In this document: piece after piece, positions 47,669 through 55,736 of the stretch
Layout: the number at the start of each line of letters is the position of its first letter
Numbering within the stretch: the first letter of the stretch is position 1
Assembly (NCBI RefSeq): GCF_000217935.1
Contig: NZ_AFHI01000022.1
Location: 1-61,343, forward strand
DNA from: Rheinheimera sp. A13L
GTDB taxonomy: Bacteria > Pseudomonadota > Gammaproteobacteria > Enterobacterales > Alteromonadaceae
Direction of reading: 5' to 3'
Length of the DNA: 61,343 bases
The notes under the pieces: generated by a model
Database searches by the model: none
What the model was told of the DNA's origin: nothing
The model's input: only the letters and a program-made list of their open reading frames with translations
Made by a program: the position numbers and the translations under genes

Positions 47669-48997
47669 ATGAATGCTCCTGAACTTTTATCCCCGGCTGG
47701 CAGTTTAAAAGCTATGCGAATGGCTTTTGCTTATGGTGCTGACGCTGTGTATGCAGGTCAGCCGCGTTTTAGCCTGAGGGTGCGTAATAACGAATTTGAC
47801 CTTGAAACTCTGGCTATTGGCATCTTTGAGGCCCATCAACAGGGAAAAAAATTCTATCTGGTAGTCAATATTGCGCCGCATAACAGCAAGTTGCAGCGTT
47901 TTGTTGAAGATATGGCTCCGGCTATAGCACTGGGGCCTGATGCTTTGATAGTGTCTGACCCTGGCGTGGTCTATTTATTGCGTCAGCATTTCCCTCAGGT
48001 GCCACTGCATTTGTCAGTACAAGCCAATACGGTGAACTGGGCCGCAGTCTTATTCTGGCAGCAGCAAGGTATAGAAAGGGTGATCTTATCCCGTGAGCTG
48101 GCGCTGGAAGAAATAGCTCAAATCCGCGAAAAAGTACCGTCTATGGAGCTGGAAGTTTTTGTGCATGGTGCGCTTTGTATGGCCTATTCAGGCCGCTGTT
48201 TATTATCAGGTTATATCAATAAACGGGACCCTAATCAGGGCGCCTGCACTAACGCCTGCCGTTGGTCTTATCAAAGCCATCTGGCTGAGGAAGATGAAGC
48301 AGGGCAATACAAACCTGTAGCTGCAGCATTGCCAGATCCTGTGCTGGTGGAAGAGCAAGGCAGGCCCGGTGAGCTGATGCTGCTGGATGAAGACGAGCAT
48401 GGCAGTTATATTTTTAACTCCAAAGACTTACGTGCAGTACAGCATGTTCAGGCGTTGACCGCTATGGGCGTGCATTCACTCAAAATAGAAGGCCGTACTA
48501 AGTCGCCTTATTATGTCGCCCGCACTGCACAAGTGTATCGTCAGGCTATAGATGATGCGATGGCGGGTAAGGCGTTTGACCCTATATTGCTGCAGCAACT
48601 GAATGGCATGGCGAATCGTGGTTTTACCGAAGGTTTTTTGCGCCGGCATGTGCCTGCTGATTTGCAAAACTATCAAACCAGCCACAGTGAAGGTGAGCAA
48701 TTGCTGGTGGGCGAATTCAGTGGCGAAATCAATGCTCAGGGCCTGGCTTTAGTGCAGGTCAAAAATCGTTTTAGCTTTGAGGATCAGCTGTTGCTGATGA
48801 CACCAGCGGGCGTCACGCCTGTGGATGGCGTTTTTTATGCCGAAGATGGCTGCCAGTTGCTGATCGCGCCCGGTTCTGGTTATCAGGTTTGGTTGCAGCT
48901 GCCTGATGGCATCAGTCCGCAGCATGCTTTTTTACTGAAACAGCAAAAAACGCAGCCTGAGCAGAGGTGTGGGGAAAGTGTATGTCAGTGTGGATAA
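47669..48997 (+). CDS. trhP: U32-family tRNA hydroxylation protein TrhP (YegQ)
   Basis: Peptidase-U32-like protein needed for prephenate-dependent 5-hydroxyuridine at tRNA position 34 in E. coli. Seen: APELLSPAGSLKAMR at the start, ADAVYAGQPRFSLR, VHGALCMAYSGRCLLS with U32-type cysteines, and KIEGRTKSPYYVA. 442 residues, and the family C-terminal domain is present. ATG at 47669 fits the family N-terminus better than 47651. It overlaps the ferredoxin gene by 16 bases, a common pairing. Confidence 0.92.
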   Translation: MNAPELLSPAGSLKAMRMAFAYGADAVYAGQPRFSLRVRNNEFDLETLAIGIFEAHQQGKKFYLVVNIAPHNSKLQRFVEDMAPAIALGPDALIVSDPGVVYLLRQHFPQVPLHLSVQANTVNWAAVLFWQQQGIERVILSRELALEEIAQIREKVPSMELEVFVHGALCMAYSGRCLLSGYINKRDPNQGACTNACRWSYQSHLAEEDEAGQYKPVAAALPDPVLVEEQGRPGELMLLDEDEHGSYIFNSKDLRAVQHVQALTAMGVHSLKIEGRTKSPYYVARTAQVYRQAIDDAMAGKAFDPILLQQLNGMANRGFTEGFLRRHVPADLQNYQTSHSEGEQLLVGEFSGEINAQGLALVQVKNRFSFEDQLLLMTPAGVTPVDGVFYAEDGCQLLIAPGSGYQVWLQLPDGISPQHAFLLKQQKTQPEQRCGESVCQCG

Positions 48998-49176
48998 CAC
49001 CGGACTGTATTCATTGTGATCTTTGTGCACCGGAATGCCCGAATACAGCCATTTACAGAGCGGAGCAGCAGTATCAGGTGGATTCTGAACTTTGTACTGA
49101 ATGTGAAGGTTTTTATGACAAAGCTGCTTGTATTGAGGTTTGCCCACTGGATTGTATTGAATTTGTTTCAGCGTAA
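48982..49176 (+). CDS. YfhL-type 2[4Fe-4S] ferredoxin
   Basis: Small ferredoxin of 64 residues with two cluster motifs: CIHCDLCAPECP and CTECEGFYDKAACIEVCP, the second with the enlarged spacing typical of YfhL/Allochromatium-type ferredoxins of low potential. GGGGA stands six bases before the ATG. It overlaps trhP, and co-occurrence with YegQ suggests it supplies electrons to that tRNA pathway (inference). Confidence 0.93.
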   Translation: MSVWITPDCIHCDLCAPECPNTAIYRAEQQYQVDSELCTECEGFYDKAACIEVCPLDCIEFVSA

Positions 49177-49305
49177 AACCGCAGGATAAACATTTTTTTA
49201 AAGCATTCTTTCCTCCTTTGCAGATTTTATCACTAAACTGTTGAAACAGAGCCACAAGCTTCACTGAGTTGTGGCTGATTTCAGATGAGATGCAGGATGG
49301 TGTGA

Positions 49306-49745
49306 ATGACTGACCCTTTTATGTTAGCCGCTATAGAACAGGCCAAAAAAGTTTAGCTGAAGGGGGGATCCCCATAGGTTCTGTGCTGGTGATCAATGGC
49401 AAGATTGTGGGCCGTGGCCATAATCAGCGGGTACAAAAAGGCAGCTGTGTTTTGCACGCAGAAATGGATTGCCTGGAAAATGCCGGTCGTTTAACGGCCA
49501 AAGACTACCAAAGCGCAGTTTTGTATTCCACTTTATCCCCTTGTGATATGTGCAGTGGCACAGTGTTGTTGTACGGTATTCCTAAAGTAGTGGTAGGCGA
49601 AAACCGTACTTTTCAGGGACCTGAAGCTTATGTTCAAAGCCGGGGGGTTGAGCTGGTGATCCAGGACAATACCGAATGTGTGCAGCTGATGCAGGACTTT
49701 ATCGAGGCTAAACCAGAACTATGGCATGAAGATATAGGGGAATAA
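49306..49745 (+). pseudogene. Fungal-type cytosine deaminase with one frameshift
   Basis: The zinc deaminase motifs LHAEMDCLENAG and SPCDMCSGTVLLYGIP, and the tail ending WHEDIGE, match yeast Fcy1 closely, so the predicted activity is cytosine to uracil. The full gene would start at ATG 49306 (MTDPFMLAAIEQAKK), but the A-run at 49345-49350 has six A where seven would keep frame; with one extra base the frame gives S-L-A-E-G-G-I-P-I-G and joins the rest. As written it stops at 49354-49356. Restored length 146 residues. A sequencing error is possible. The gene after it starts one base after its stop. Confidence 0.82.
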
Positions 49746-49746
49746 C

Positions 49747-51372
49747 GTGAAGGCATGCTGCGTTATGCTCAGTGTGCTGATGGCCGCTACTCAGGTCTCA
49801 GCTCAGGTATCGGCAGGTGAAAACACTAGCTTTGGCTGGCTGTTTTTGGCTGCCGCTGCACTTTGCATTATTCCTGCTGCATTGGCTTTTCTGATTTTTG
49901 TAGTGCGGGTCAATCGTAAACTCAAAGCTATTGTCATTTCAGGTCAGAGATCCGCCCTGATGCAGCAAAACCGTAGCAGGGTGCTGGCGATGATTGTTGA
50001 GCAAGTTCCATTGGAACAAGTGTTGGATGCTCTGGTGGAAGGGGCTGAACAAATGGATCCTTCAGCCAGCTGCACTGTATTATTACTCGATGAGCAAGGG
50101 CTTTTACATGTAGCCTCAGCGCCACATTTACCTGCTCAATACAATGCAGCTATCGACGGTCTTGCGGTGGGAAATGGGGTGGGCTCCTGTGGTACAGCAG
50201 CCTACTCGGGCAAACGGGTGATAGTGGAAGATGTGCGGGAACATCCTTACTGGCTGCCTTACCAGGCTCTGGTGGAGTTAGCAGGTATCCGTTCCTGTTG
50301 GTCTGAACCTATTAAAAACCGTCAGGGTAAAGTGCTGGGCACTTTTGCTATTTATCATAAAGAAGTGACAGTACCCTCAGAGCAGGACATCCAGCTTATT
50401 TGTGAAAGTGCAGCTTTAGCAGAAATTGTGATTGAACGCAGCAATGCCATTGAAGCGCTTAAACGCAGTGAAGAACGGCACAGGTTATTGGCGGATCATG
50501 CCACTGACGTGATTTGGACTATGGATCTGGGCGGGCATTTTACCTATATCAGCCCTTCAGCGGAAAAACTAACGGGTTATCCGGTGACAGAATTGATGCA
50601 ACAACAAATGCAGCAATTGGTCACGCCTGATTCTTATGCTCAGATCAAACTGCAAATGAAGAAAGCCGCAAAAGCTTTGCAAGAGGGAGAAGCTTATCCG
50701 AATTATGTTGGAGAAGTGGAACAGGTATGCAAAGACGGACGCAGAGTCTGGAGTGAAGTGAAAATCTCCGGTATGTATGATGGTGAAGGCAAGTTTGCAG
50801 GCATTTTAGGGGTCAGCCGAGATTTAACAGAGCGACGTAAAATAGAAGAACGTATGCGTTATATGGCGCAACACGACACCCTAACAGGACTTCCTAACCG
50901 CACTTTGTTTGCCGACCGCTTACAAAAAGCCTTGCAATACGCCATGCGGCACCAAAAATCTCTGGCTTTAATGTTACTCGACTTGAACAAATTTAAACCT
51001 GTGAACGATACCCATGGTCATGCAGTGGGTGACTTGTTATTACAACAAGTGGCAGAACGTTTGCAGTGTGTAATACGGTCTTCCGATACAGTGGCCCGTA
51101 TAGGAGGGGATGAGTTTATCATTTTGTTGCCGCAGATTGATGAATCTCATCATGGCGCCATGGTGGCCGAAAAAATTCAGCAGGCCATAGCCAGACCTTT
51201 TGATATTCACGGTCTGGAAATCCAAATCAGCTGCAGTATAGGCCTGGCCTGTTACCCACAGGATGGTGAAACTGATCTGGCTTTGAACAAAGTAGCAGAT
51301 CAGCGTATGTATCAGCAAAAAGCGGCTGTGGCGCAGGCGCGTATGAACCCTTTAGATCTTCAAGCCGAGTAA
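49747..51372 (+). CDS. GAF-PAS-GGDEF diguanylate cyclase
   Basis: Signal-anchor region at the N-terminus and a TM about 28-50, then a GAF domain about 75-215 (GVGSCGTAAYSGKRVIVEDV), PAS about 245-350, and GGDEF with intact RIGGDEFIILL near 440. Makes c-di-GMP from GTP. A GTG start at 49747 with AGGGG seven bases upstream. The 3' end overlaps the convergent zinc GTPase gene by 21 bases. Confidence 0.93.
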   Translation: MKACCVMLSVLMAATQVSAQVSAGENTSFGWLFLAAAALCIIPAALAFLIFVVRVNRKLKAIVISGQRSALMQQNRSRVLAMIVEQVPLEQVLDALVEGAEQMDPSASCTVLLLDEQGLLHVASAPHLPAQYNAAIDGLAVGNGVGSCGTAAYSGKRVIVEDVREHPYWLPYQALVELAGIRSCWSEPIKNRQGKVLGTFAIYHKEVTVPSEQDIQLICESAALAEIVIERSNAIEALKRSEERHRLLADHATDVIWTMDLGGHFTYISPSAEKLTGYPVTELMQQQMQQLVTPDSYAQIKLQMKKAAKALQEGEAYPNYVGEVEQVCKDGRRVWSEVKISGMYDGEGKFAGILGVSRDLTERRKIEERMRYMAQHDTLTGLPNRTLFADRLQKALQYAMRHQKSLALMLLDLNKFKPVNDTHGHAVGDLLLQQVAERLQCVIRSSDTVARIGGDEFIILLPQIDESHHGAMVAEKIQQAIARPFDIHGLEIQISCSIGLACYPQDGETDLALNKVADQRMYQQKAAVAQARMNPLDLQAE

Positions 51373-52413
51373 AGGCCGCAGGCTTTTTTCCAGTTGTTCT
51401 CTGGATAACTGGTCGGTAATAAACACCAGTTTGCTTTGCCTGTCGTCATTGGGCCAATGTGTCAGCACAGCTGTTGGGTGCAATAGCTGCTGTACCCCAT
51501 GGATCACTACAGGGCCGGGAAATCCTTCAACGTTTAAAATTGCTTTTACACGCAGTAACTGATGGCCCATCTCTGGCAATAAGGCGTCCAGCCAGAGTTG
51601 GATAGCAAACAAAGTTACAGGGCGGGTTATCTGATAGCAGTAGGTGTTGATCGTATCCTGGTGTGAGCTTATTTCATTGCTAGTTGAAGCTGGAAATGAT
51701 GCCACCGGGTCGGAATTCAAGGGTTCAAACTGCGCGGAACCAAAATTCAGCCAGTGGGTCAGTGGGGTGACAGACTGAACGGGTTCTACATGATCCAACT
51801 CCAGCAGAGCAGAGAGAGCAGTGACGCCCTGATCAGAGGGCTGCACAGGGGCAGTTGGGTTGAGCTGACGAATGTGCTGCAGCACCTGGGTTAGAGTGTC
51901 CTCATCAGCCAGATCCTGTTTGGTTAACAGGATCAAGTCGGCTACCGCAACCTGACGTTTAGCTTCCCGGTACTGACTTAAAGTATGCAGCGCATTCACT
52001 GCATCTACCGTAGTCACAGTGCCCTGTAATCTGTATTGCTGAAAAATTTTCTCGTTGGAAATTAGCGTGCTGAGTATAGGGCTTGGGTCTGCCAGACCTG
52101 TAGTTTCGATAATAACCCGGTCAAAACTTTTGATGCCGTTGCGGCTGAAGCGCCAGCTGATGTCAGTCAGGGTTTTCACCAGATCGCCTCGTGTGGTGCA
52201 GCAAATACAGCCATTGGACAGTTCGACAATTTGCTCTTCTGTGCTGCGGCTGACTAACAAATGATCCAGGCTGGTTTCGCCAAATTCATTGATAATCACC
52301 AGGGCTTTACTGAAGGCTGGATCTTTTATCCACTGGTTCAGTAAGGTGGTTTTGCCACTGCCTAAAAAGCCGGTCAGCAGATAAAGCGGAATACGCTGTG
52401 AGCTTATGGTCAT
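51352..52413 (-). CDS. COG0523 (CobW-family) zinc GTPase, first copy
   Basis: G3E metallochaperone GTPase of 353 residues: Walker A GFLGSGKTT, metal-binding CXCC in NGCICCTT, and a C-terminal CobW domain. Such proteins of Zur regulons deliver or save zinc in the cytosol. Overlaps zur by 4 bases and is the last gene of the leftward zinc unit. A second copy lies three genes upstream in the same unit. Confidence 0.93.
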   Translation of the reverse strand: MTISSQRIPLYLLTGFLGSGKTTLLNQWIKDPAFSKALVIINEFGETSLDHLLVSRSTEEQIVELSNGCICCTTRGDLVKTLTDISWRFSRNGIKSFDRVIIETTGLADPSPILSTLISNEKIFQQYRLQGTVTTVDAVNALHTLSQYREAKRQVAVADLILLTKQDLADEDTLTQVLQHIRQLNPTAPVQPSDQGVTALSALLELDHVEPVQSVTPLTHWLNFGSAQFEPLNSDPVASFPASTSNEISSHQDTINTYCYQITRPVTLFAIQLWLDALLPEMGHQLLRVKAILNVEGFPGPVVIHGVQQLLHPTAVLTHWPNDDRQSKLVFITDQLSREQLEKSLRPLLGLKI

Positions 52414-52838
52414 TCTGTATGATCCTTTTGGCAAGATGCGCATATGCCATGAAATTCAACAGGCTGTTGATTTAACTTAAAACCTGTGGCTGCTATTTTG
52501 CGTTTTTGTTGTTGCAGTGGATTTGAACTGGCCGAAAACATCACGGCCTGACAAATTTCACAGATCAGGCACTGCCCAGGTTCCGTCAGGTCACCGGGCA
52601 AAGCGACAAATTTATTGACCGACACCAGCTTCACCACCAACTGCTTCGCCAGTAAAAAATCCAGACAGCGGTACACCAGCATAGGGTGAATGATCCGCCC
52701 TATTTGTGGGCGCAACAGGTCAATAATTTCATAAGCAGACAAAGCACGTTGTTGCTGTTGCATCAACATATACACGGCTTTGCGGTTGCCGCTGAGCTTC
52801 AGCTCTGTTGGTGCTTGCTCTGTTGTGGCGGTCTGCAT
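52410..52838 (-). CDS. zur: Fur-family zinc regulator Zur
   Basis: Fur-type repressor of 142 residues: winged helix about 10-75 (MLVYRCLDFLLAKQLV) and zinc-coordinating CxxC pairs in CLICEIC and ICASCQK. The Zur assignment rests on this Fur fold inside a cluster of zinc genes with a Zur-like box at 55670-55691. It lies between the zrgA-like gene and the GTPase, so the operon would contain its own repressor. Confidence 0.9.
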   Translation of the reverse strand: MQTATTEQAPTELKLSGNRKAVYMLMQQQQRALSAYEIIDLLRPQIGRIIHPMLVYRCLDFLLAKQLVVKLVSVNKFVALPGDLTEPGQCLICEICQAVMFSASSNPLQQQKRKIAATGFKLNQQPVEFHGICASCQKDHTE

Positions 52839-52841
52839 AGG

Positions 52842-53438
52842 TCAGTTCAGCGATAGCTGGCGGTCAGCGGGCGTTAAAGTGGCAGCGGACTGCCCCTTTT
52901 CAGTGATCCAACTGCTATGGATCTGCTGCAAGTCAGGGAACAGACTAAACAAGTTCACCTTTAGCGTCACCGACTCTGTTACCGCCTTGCAGCTGAACTG
53001 ATAACTGGCTTCTATATCGGAATGACCTGCATGCTTGTGGTCATGGTCATGGTCATGGTCATGGTCATGGTCATGGTTATGGTCATGTGAGTGTTTGTGT
53101 TCAGCCTTTGTATGCTGTTGTAGTTCGGCCAAATTTGATTGATGGTGCTTCAACTGACAATCTGCCCCTGCAATCTGAAATAGCTTGTCAGGTTGAGCCA
53201 GCAGAATTTTGGCTTTTTTTACAGCATCAAGTTCAGTCTGTGTTTGTGGCTGATGCTCAAAACCCAGAATATCTGAGCCTGTGGCATAAAAGCTGATCTG
53301 TAAATCTGTCGCCAGTTTAAATAGCTCAAGCCGGGCTACTCCATGCTGATGGGCTCTGGTGTCAGGCTGTTCTGCCTGAGTGCAGACACTAAGCAGGGTG
53401 CAGCAACTGGCGAAAATAAAAGGTAAGCGCATAGACAT
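52842..53438 (-). CDS. zrgA: His-rich periplasmic protein of the DUF2796/ZrgA family
   Basis: 198 residues: signal peptide (ASCCTLLSVCTQA), a DUF2796 domain, and a central His/Asp run of about 20 residues (HDHDHDHD) that can bind zinc. It resembles ZrgA of Vibrio, a Zur-regulated periplasmic zinc protein. The run is encoded by eight copies of a 6-base unit at 53038-53085, so its length may vary. Start at 53438 or 53432. Confidence 0.88.
   Translation of the reverse strand: MSMRLPFIFASCCTLLSVCTQAEQPDTRAHQHGVARLELFKLATDLQISFYATGSDILGFEHQPQTQTELDAVKKAKILLAQPDKLFQIAGADCQLKHHQSNLAELQQHTKAEHKHSHDHNHDHDHDHDHDHDHKHAGHSDIEASYQFSCKAVTESVTLKVNLFSLFPDLQQIHSSWITEKGQSAATLTPADRQLSLN
53038..53085 (-). repeat. 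In-frame 6-base tandem repeat coding His-Asp
   Basis: Eight units of TGGTCA (one variant TGGTTA), reading CAT GAC on the minus strand. Simple-sequence tract inside zrgA; slippage would alter the number of His-Asp pairs without a frameshift. Confidence 0.95.
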
Positions 53439-53452
53439 TCTCCGGATATAGA

Positions 53453-54037
53453 TTATTCGCCTACTGGATCCAGGCTCAGCAGCAAGCGGGGTTGATCGGT
53501 ATTAGGGGAACGATGCCAGATGGCTCCGTCTTTATTGCCAGTCCAGCCAGACCCTTTTAATAGCGCAACCTCACCGGTACGGATCTGCTGGTAAGGCTGT
53601 TGGCTTTGTGCTGTGGTTCCGGCATGCCATTCTGTGGCAGGACCTGAATAAGTGACCAGTAAACGTGCTGCTACATGGTCAGTATGAAAACGGGGGCACA
53701 TCGCTTTTTCCAGTCGTTTTAGCCGAACTCCTACTGCAGAGCAATCCATCAGGCAGGTCAACATCTGGCTCAGCAACGCCAGATCGGCAATAAACTCGGC
53801 TTTCCCTTCAGCGTCCGGCAAACGATTCTGCAGCAATCTTGTCAGCTCTTCAGGTTCAGCGACCAGTTGCAGATCTGCAAATTTGCTTAGACCAGCAGCA
53901 TAAGTCCGGATGCGCTGACTGAGTTCACGCTGCCAAATCACCAGATTAACATCAGGCTGAAACAGCTCAGTCAGTATGTCGCTGGAACTGCTTTGCAGCT
54001 GTTTCATCTGGGGTAGAAGTTGAAAGGCCGCCAGCAT
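53453..54037 (-). CDS. DUF1826 protein, possible metal-dependent oxygenase
   Basis: 194 residues, no signal peptide. C-terminal part carries FHTDHV (His118, Asp120), TEWH (His138), IWHRSP (His175) and QPRLLLSL (Arg184), an H-x-D...H...R spacing as in Fe(II)/2-oxoglutarate oxygenases. The family itself is not characterised to my knowledge. ATG at 54037 overlaps the stop of the GTPase as TGATG; a longer frame to 54190 reads over that gene. Its place in a Zur unit suggests a zinc-shortage role. Confidence 0.75.
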   Translation of the reverse strand: MLAAFQLLPQMKQLQSSSSDILTELFQPDVNLVIWQRELSQRIRTYAAGLSKFADLQLVAEPEELTRLLQNRLPDAEGKAEFIADLALLSQMLTCLMDCSAVGVRLKRLEKAMCPRFHTDHVAARLLVTYSGPATEWHAGTTAQSQQPYQQIRTGEVALLKGSGWTGNKDGAIWHRSPNTDQPRLLLSLDPVGE

Positions 54038-55245
54038 CAGGCAAATTCTGCCTGAAAAGGACTGGTGAACGTTTTCCATTCGTTGATGGATAAAGCCAGT
54101 TCTTGCTCTGTCAGCAGGCACTGCTCTAATTGTTTCAGCACCTGTGCCTGATCCAATTGCTGGCCAATAAACACCAGTTCTTGCCGGCAATCCCCAAAAG
54201 GCCCGACAAAGCTGCTTTGAATACTGTGCACAGCTTCTGCGTCATCCGGCCATTCATCTTGTGGTACTGCATGCCAAAACAAACCTGCCATACCATAACG
54301 GGCAATGCCGCCAGCCTGATGCCATTGCCATGCATAGTCAGGTTCACTGGCCAGCCAGAAATAACCTTTGGATCTCAGCAGTTTACCCTGAGGCCATTCC
54401 TGATGTAGGAAGTCATAAAACCGTTCTGGATGAAAAGGGACACGGGCCTGAAAGGCAAAACTGCTGATGCCATATTCTTCCGATTCGCTCTGATGTTCGC
54501 CCCGTAACTCTTTTAACCAGCCTGGTGCTTGCTGAGCTTTTTCAAAATCAAATAAGCCTGTTCCGAGCACTTTGTCGATGTCTATTTTGCCCTGACTGGC
54601 CTGATGAATTTGCGCCGTACTATTCAGTTTGCGCAGTATGGCTTTGAGTTCCTGCAAATCGTGCTCACTGACCAAATCTGCTTTGCTGATCACTAACAGA
54701 TCACAAAACTCGACTTGTTCGATCAGAAGATCCGCCACACTGCGCTCGTCTTCTTCACCCAGGCTTTCGCCTTTCTCCTGCAAGGAACTGGCCTCGCGAT
54801 AGTCTTTTAAAAAGTTCACTGCATCCACCACTGTCACCATGGTATCAAGCCGTGCTATGTCGGATAAACTCTGGCCCTCTTCATCGGAAAAAGTAAAGGT
54901 TTCAGCTATAGGCAGGGGCTCTGAAATACCTGTTGATTCAATGACTAAATAATCAAAACGGCCTTCGCGGGCTAAGCGGCCCACTTCCAGCAATAAGTCT
55001 TCGCGCAAGGTGCAGCAAATACAGCCATTGCTCATTTCCACCAGTTTTTCTTCAGCACGATTCAGACTGACTTCGTTTTTCACTGTAGCGGCGTCAATAT
55101 TCAGCTCGCTCATATCATTAACGATCACCGCCACTCTGCGGCCCGCTCTGTTGTTAAGGATTTGATTCAGCAAAGTCGTTTTGCCTGCGCCTAAAAAGCC
55201 GGAGAGCACAGTGACGGGTAATCTTTTATCTAAGGAGTTATTCAT
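54037..55245 (-). CDS. COG0523 (CobW/ZigA-like) zinc GTPase, second copy
   Basis: 402-residue G3E GTPase: Walker [14 protein letters not shown] in NGCICCTL, Walker B-type ESTGIS, SKADL and a C-terminal CobW domain ending near the AEFA tail. This longer form resembles ZigA and Yeast Zng1-like zinc transferases. Two bases after the merC-like gene and overlapping the DUF1826 gene by one base. Confidence 0.93.
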   Translation of the reverse strand: MNNSLDKRLPVTVLSGFLGAGKTTLLNQILNNRAGRRVAVIVNDMSELNIDAATVKNEVSLNRAEEKLVEMSNGCICCTLREDLLLEVGRLAREGRFDYLVIESTGISEPLPIAETFTFSDEEGQSLSDIARLDTMVTVVDAVNFLKDYREASSLQEKGESLGEEDERSVADLLIEQVEFCDLLVISKADLVSEHDLQELKAILRKLNSTAQIHQASQGKIDIDKVLGTGLFDFEKAQQAPGWLKELRGEHQSESEEYGISSFAFQARVPFHPERFYDFLHQEWPQGKLLRSKGYFWLASEPDYAWQWHQAGGIARYGMAGLFWHAVPQDEWPDDAEAVHSIQSSFVGPFGDCRQELVFIGQQLDQAQVLKQLEQCLLTEQELALSINEWKTFTSPFQAEFA

Positions 55246-55247
55246 AG

Positions 55248-55619
55248 TTAATTCGCCAATGCAGCAGGAATATGGCTATTCAACAGGCGTCTGTTCAACA
55301 GATGCGCTGCTATCAAAATAAATCCACCTAAAACCGCCAGCACAGGCTCTGCAGATTCAGGCACAAAAAGAGAGATCAGCAACAAGCTAAAACCCAGACC
55401 GCCAATCAGTAACGGCTTCATATTGCGATGCTTCACCCATGACAGCGGCAGACTCCAGGCCAGGATCAGACTGATTGGAGCGAGCAATAAATAATGCACC
55501 CACTCTGAACCCAACCAGCTTCCAATCATCCCAACACCACCCAATGCCAACAGCACAGGGGTAAACAGGCAATGCAGAATGCAAAGCCCTGATAAACACA
55601 CTCCTAACAGATCTTTCAT
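55248..55619 (-). CDS. MerC-family membrane protein
   Basis: 123 residues with four TM helices, MerC type. Cysteines cluster at the N-terminus ([12 protein letters not shown]). In mercury operons MerC carries Hg2+; within a zinc unit it more probably handles zinc or another metal. ATG at 55619 has AAGGCG six bases upstream; longer readings extend into the promoter. First gene of the leftward zinc unit. Confidence 0.86.
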   Translation of the reverse strand: MKDLLGVCLSGLCILHCLFTPVLLALGGVGMIGSWLGSEWVHYLLLAPISLILAWSLPLSWVKHRNMKPLLIGGLGFSLLLISLFVPESAEPVLAVLGGFILIAAHLLNRRLLNSHIPAALAN

Positions 55620-55669
55620 GATGTTCGCCTTATTTGATGCAACAGAGACTTGCCAACAAACCTTGTTTT

Positions 55670-55691
55670 CGTGATATGTTATATTATCACG
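55670..55691. promoter_or_regulatory. Zur box between divergent zinc units
   Basis: CGTGATATGTTATATTATCACG, arms CGTGATA / TATCACG with AT-rich centre, close to the gammaproteobacterial Zur pattern (GTTATA-x-TATAAC). It lies 51 bases upstream of the merC-like start and 46 upstream of the TonB receptor start, so Zur could shut off both units. Confidence 0.75.
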
Positions 55692-55736
55692 AAATGTGAA
55701 AGCAACCGAAACTGAATTTGTTTTTTGGGGAAGTGC

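Noticed and set aside
49250-49276. Stem AGCCACAA / TTGTGGCT after the ferredoxin gene
   Set aside because: Possible terminator, but an 11-base loop and no T-run leave it weak.
53038-53085. Tandem repeat considered as a CRISPR-like array
   Set aside because: Units are 6 bases without spacers and encode a His-Asp run in frame.
53453-54190. Longer start for the DUF1826 gene at 54190
   Set aside because: The extra 51 residues read over the GTPase gene and are Arg/Gly/Ala-rich. ATG 54037 overlaps the GTPase stop as TGATG.
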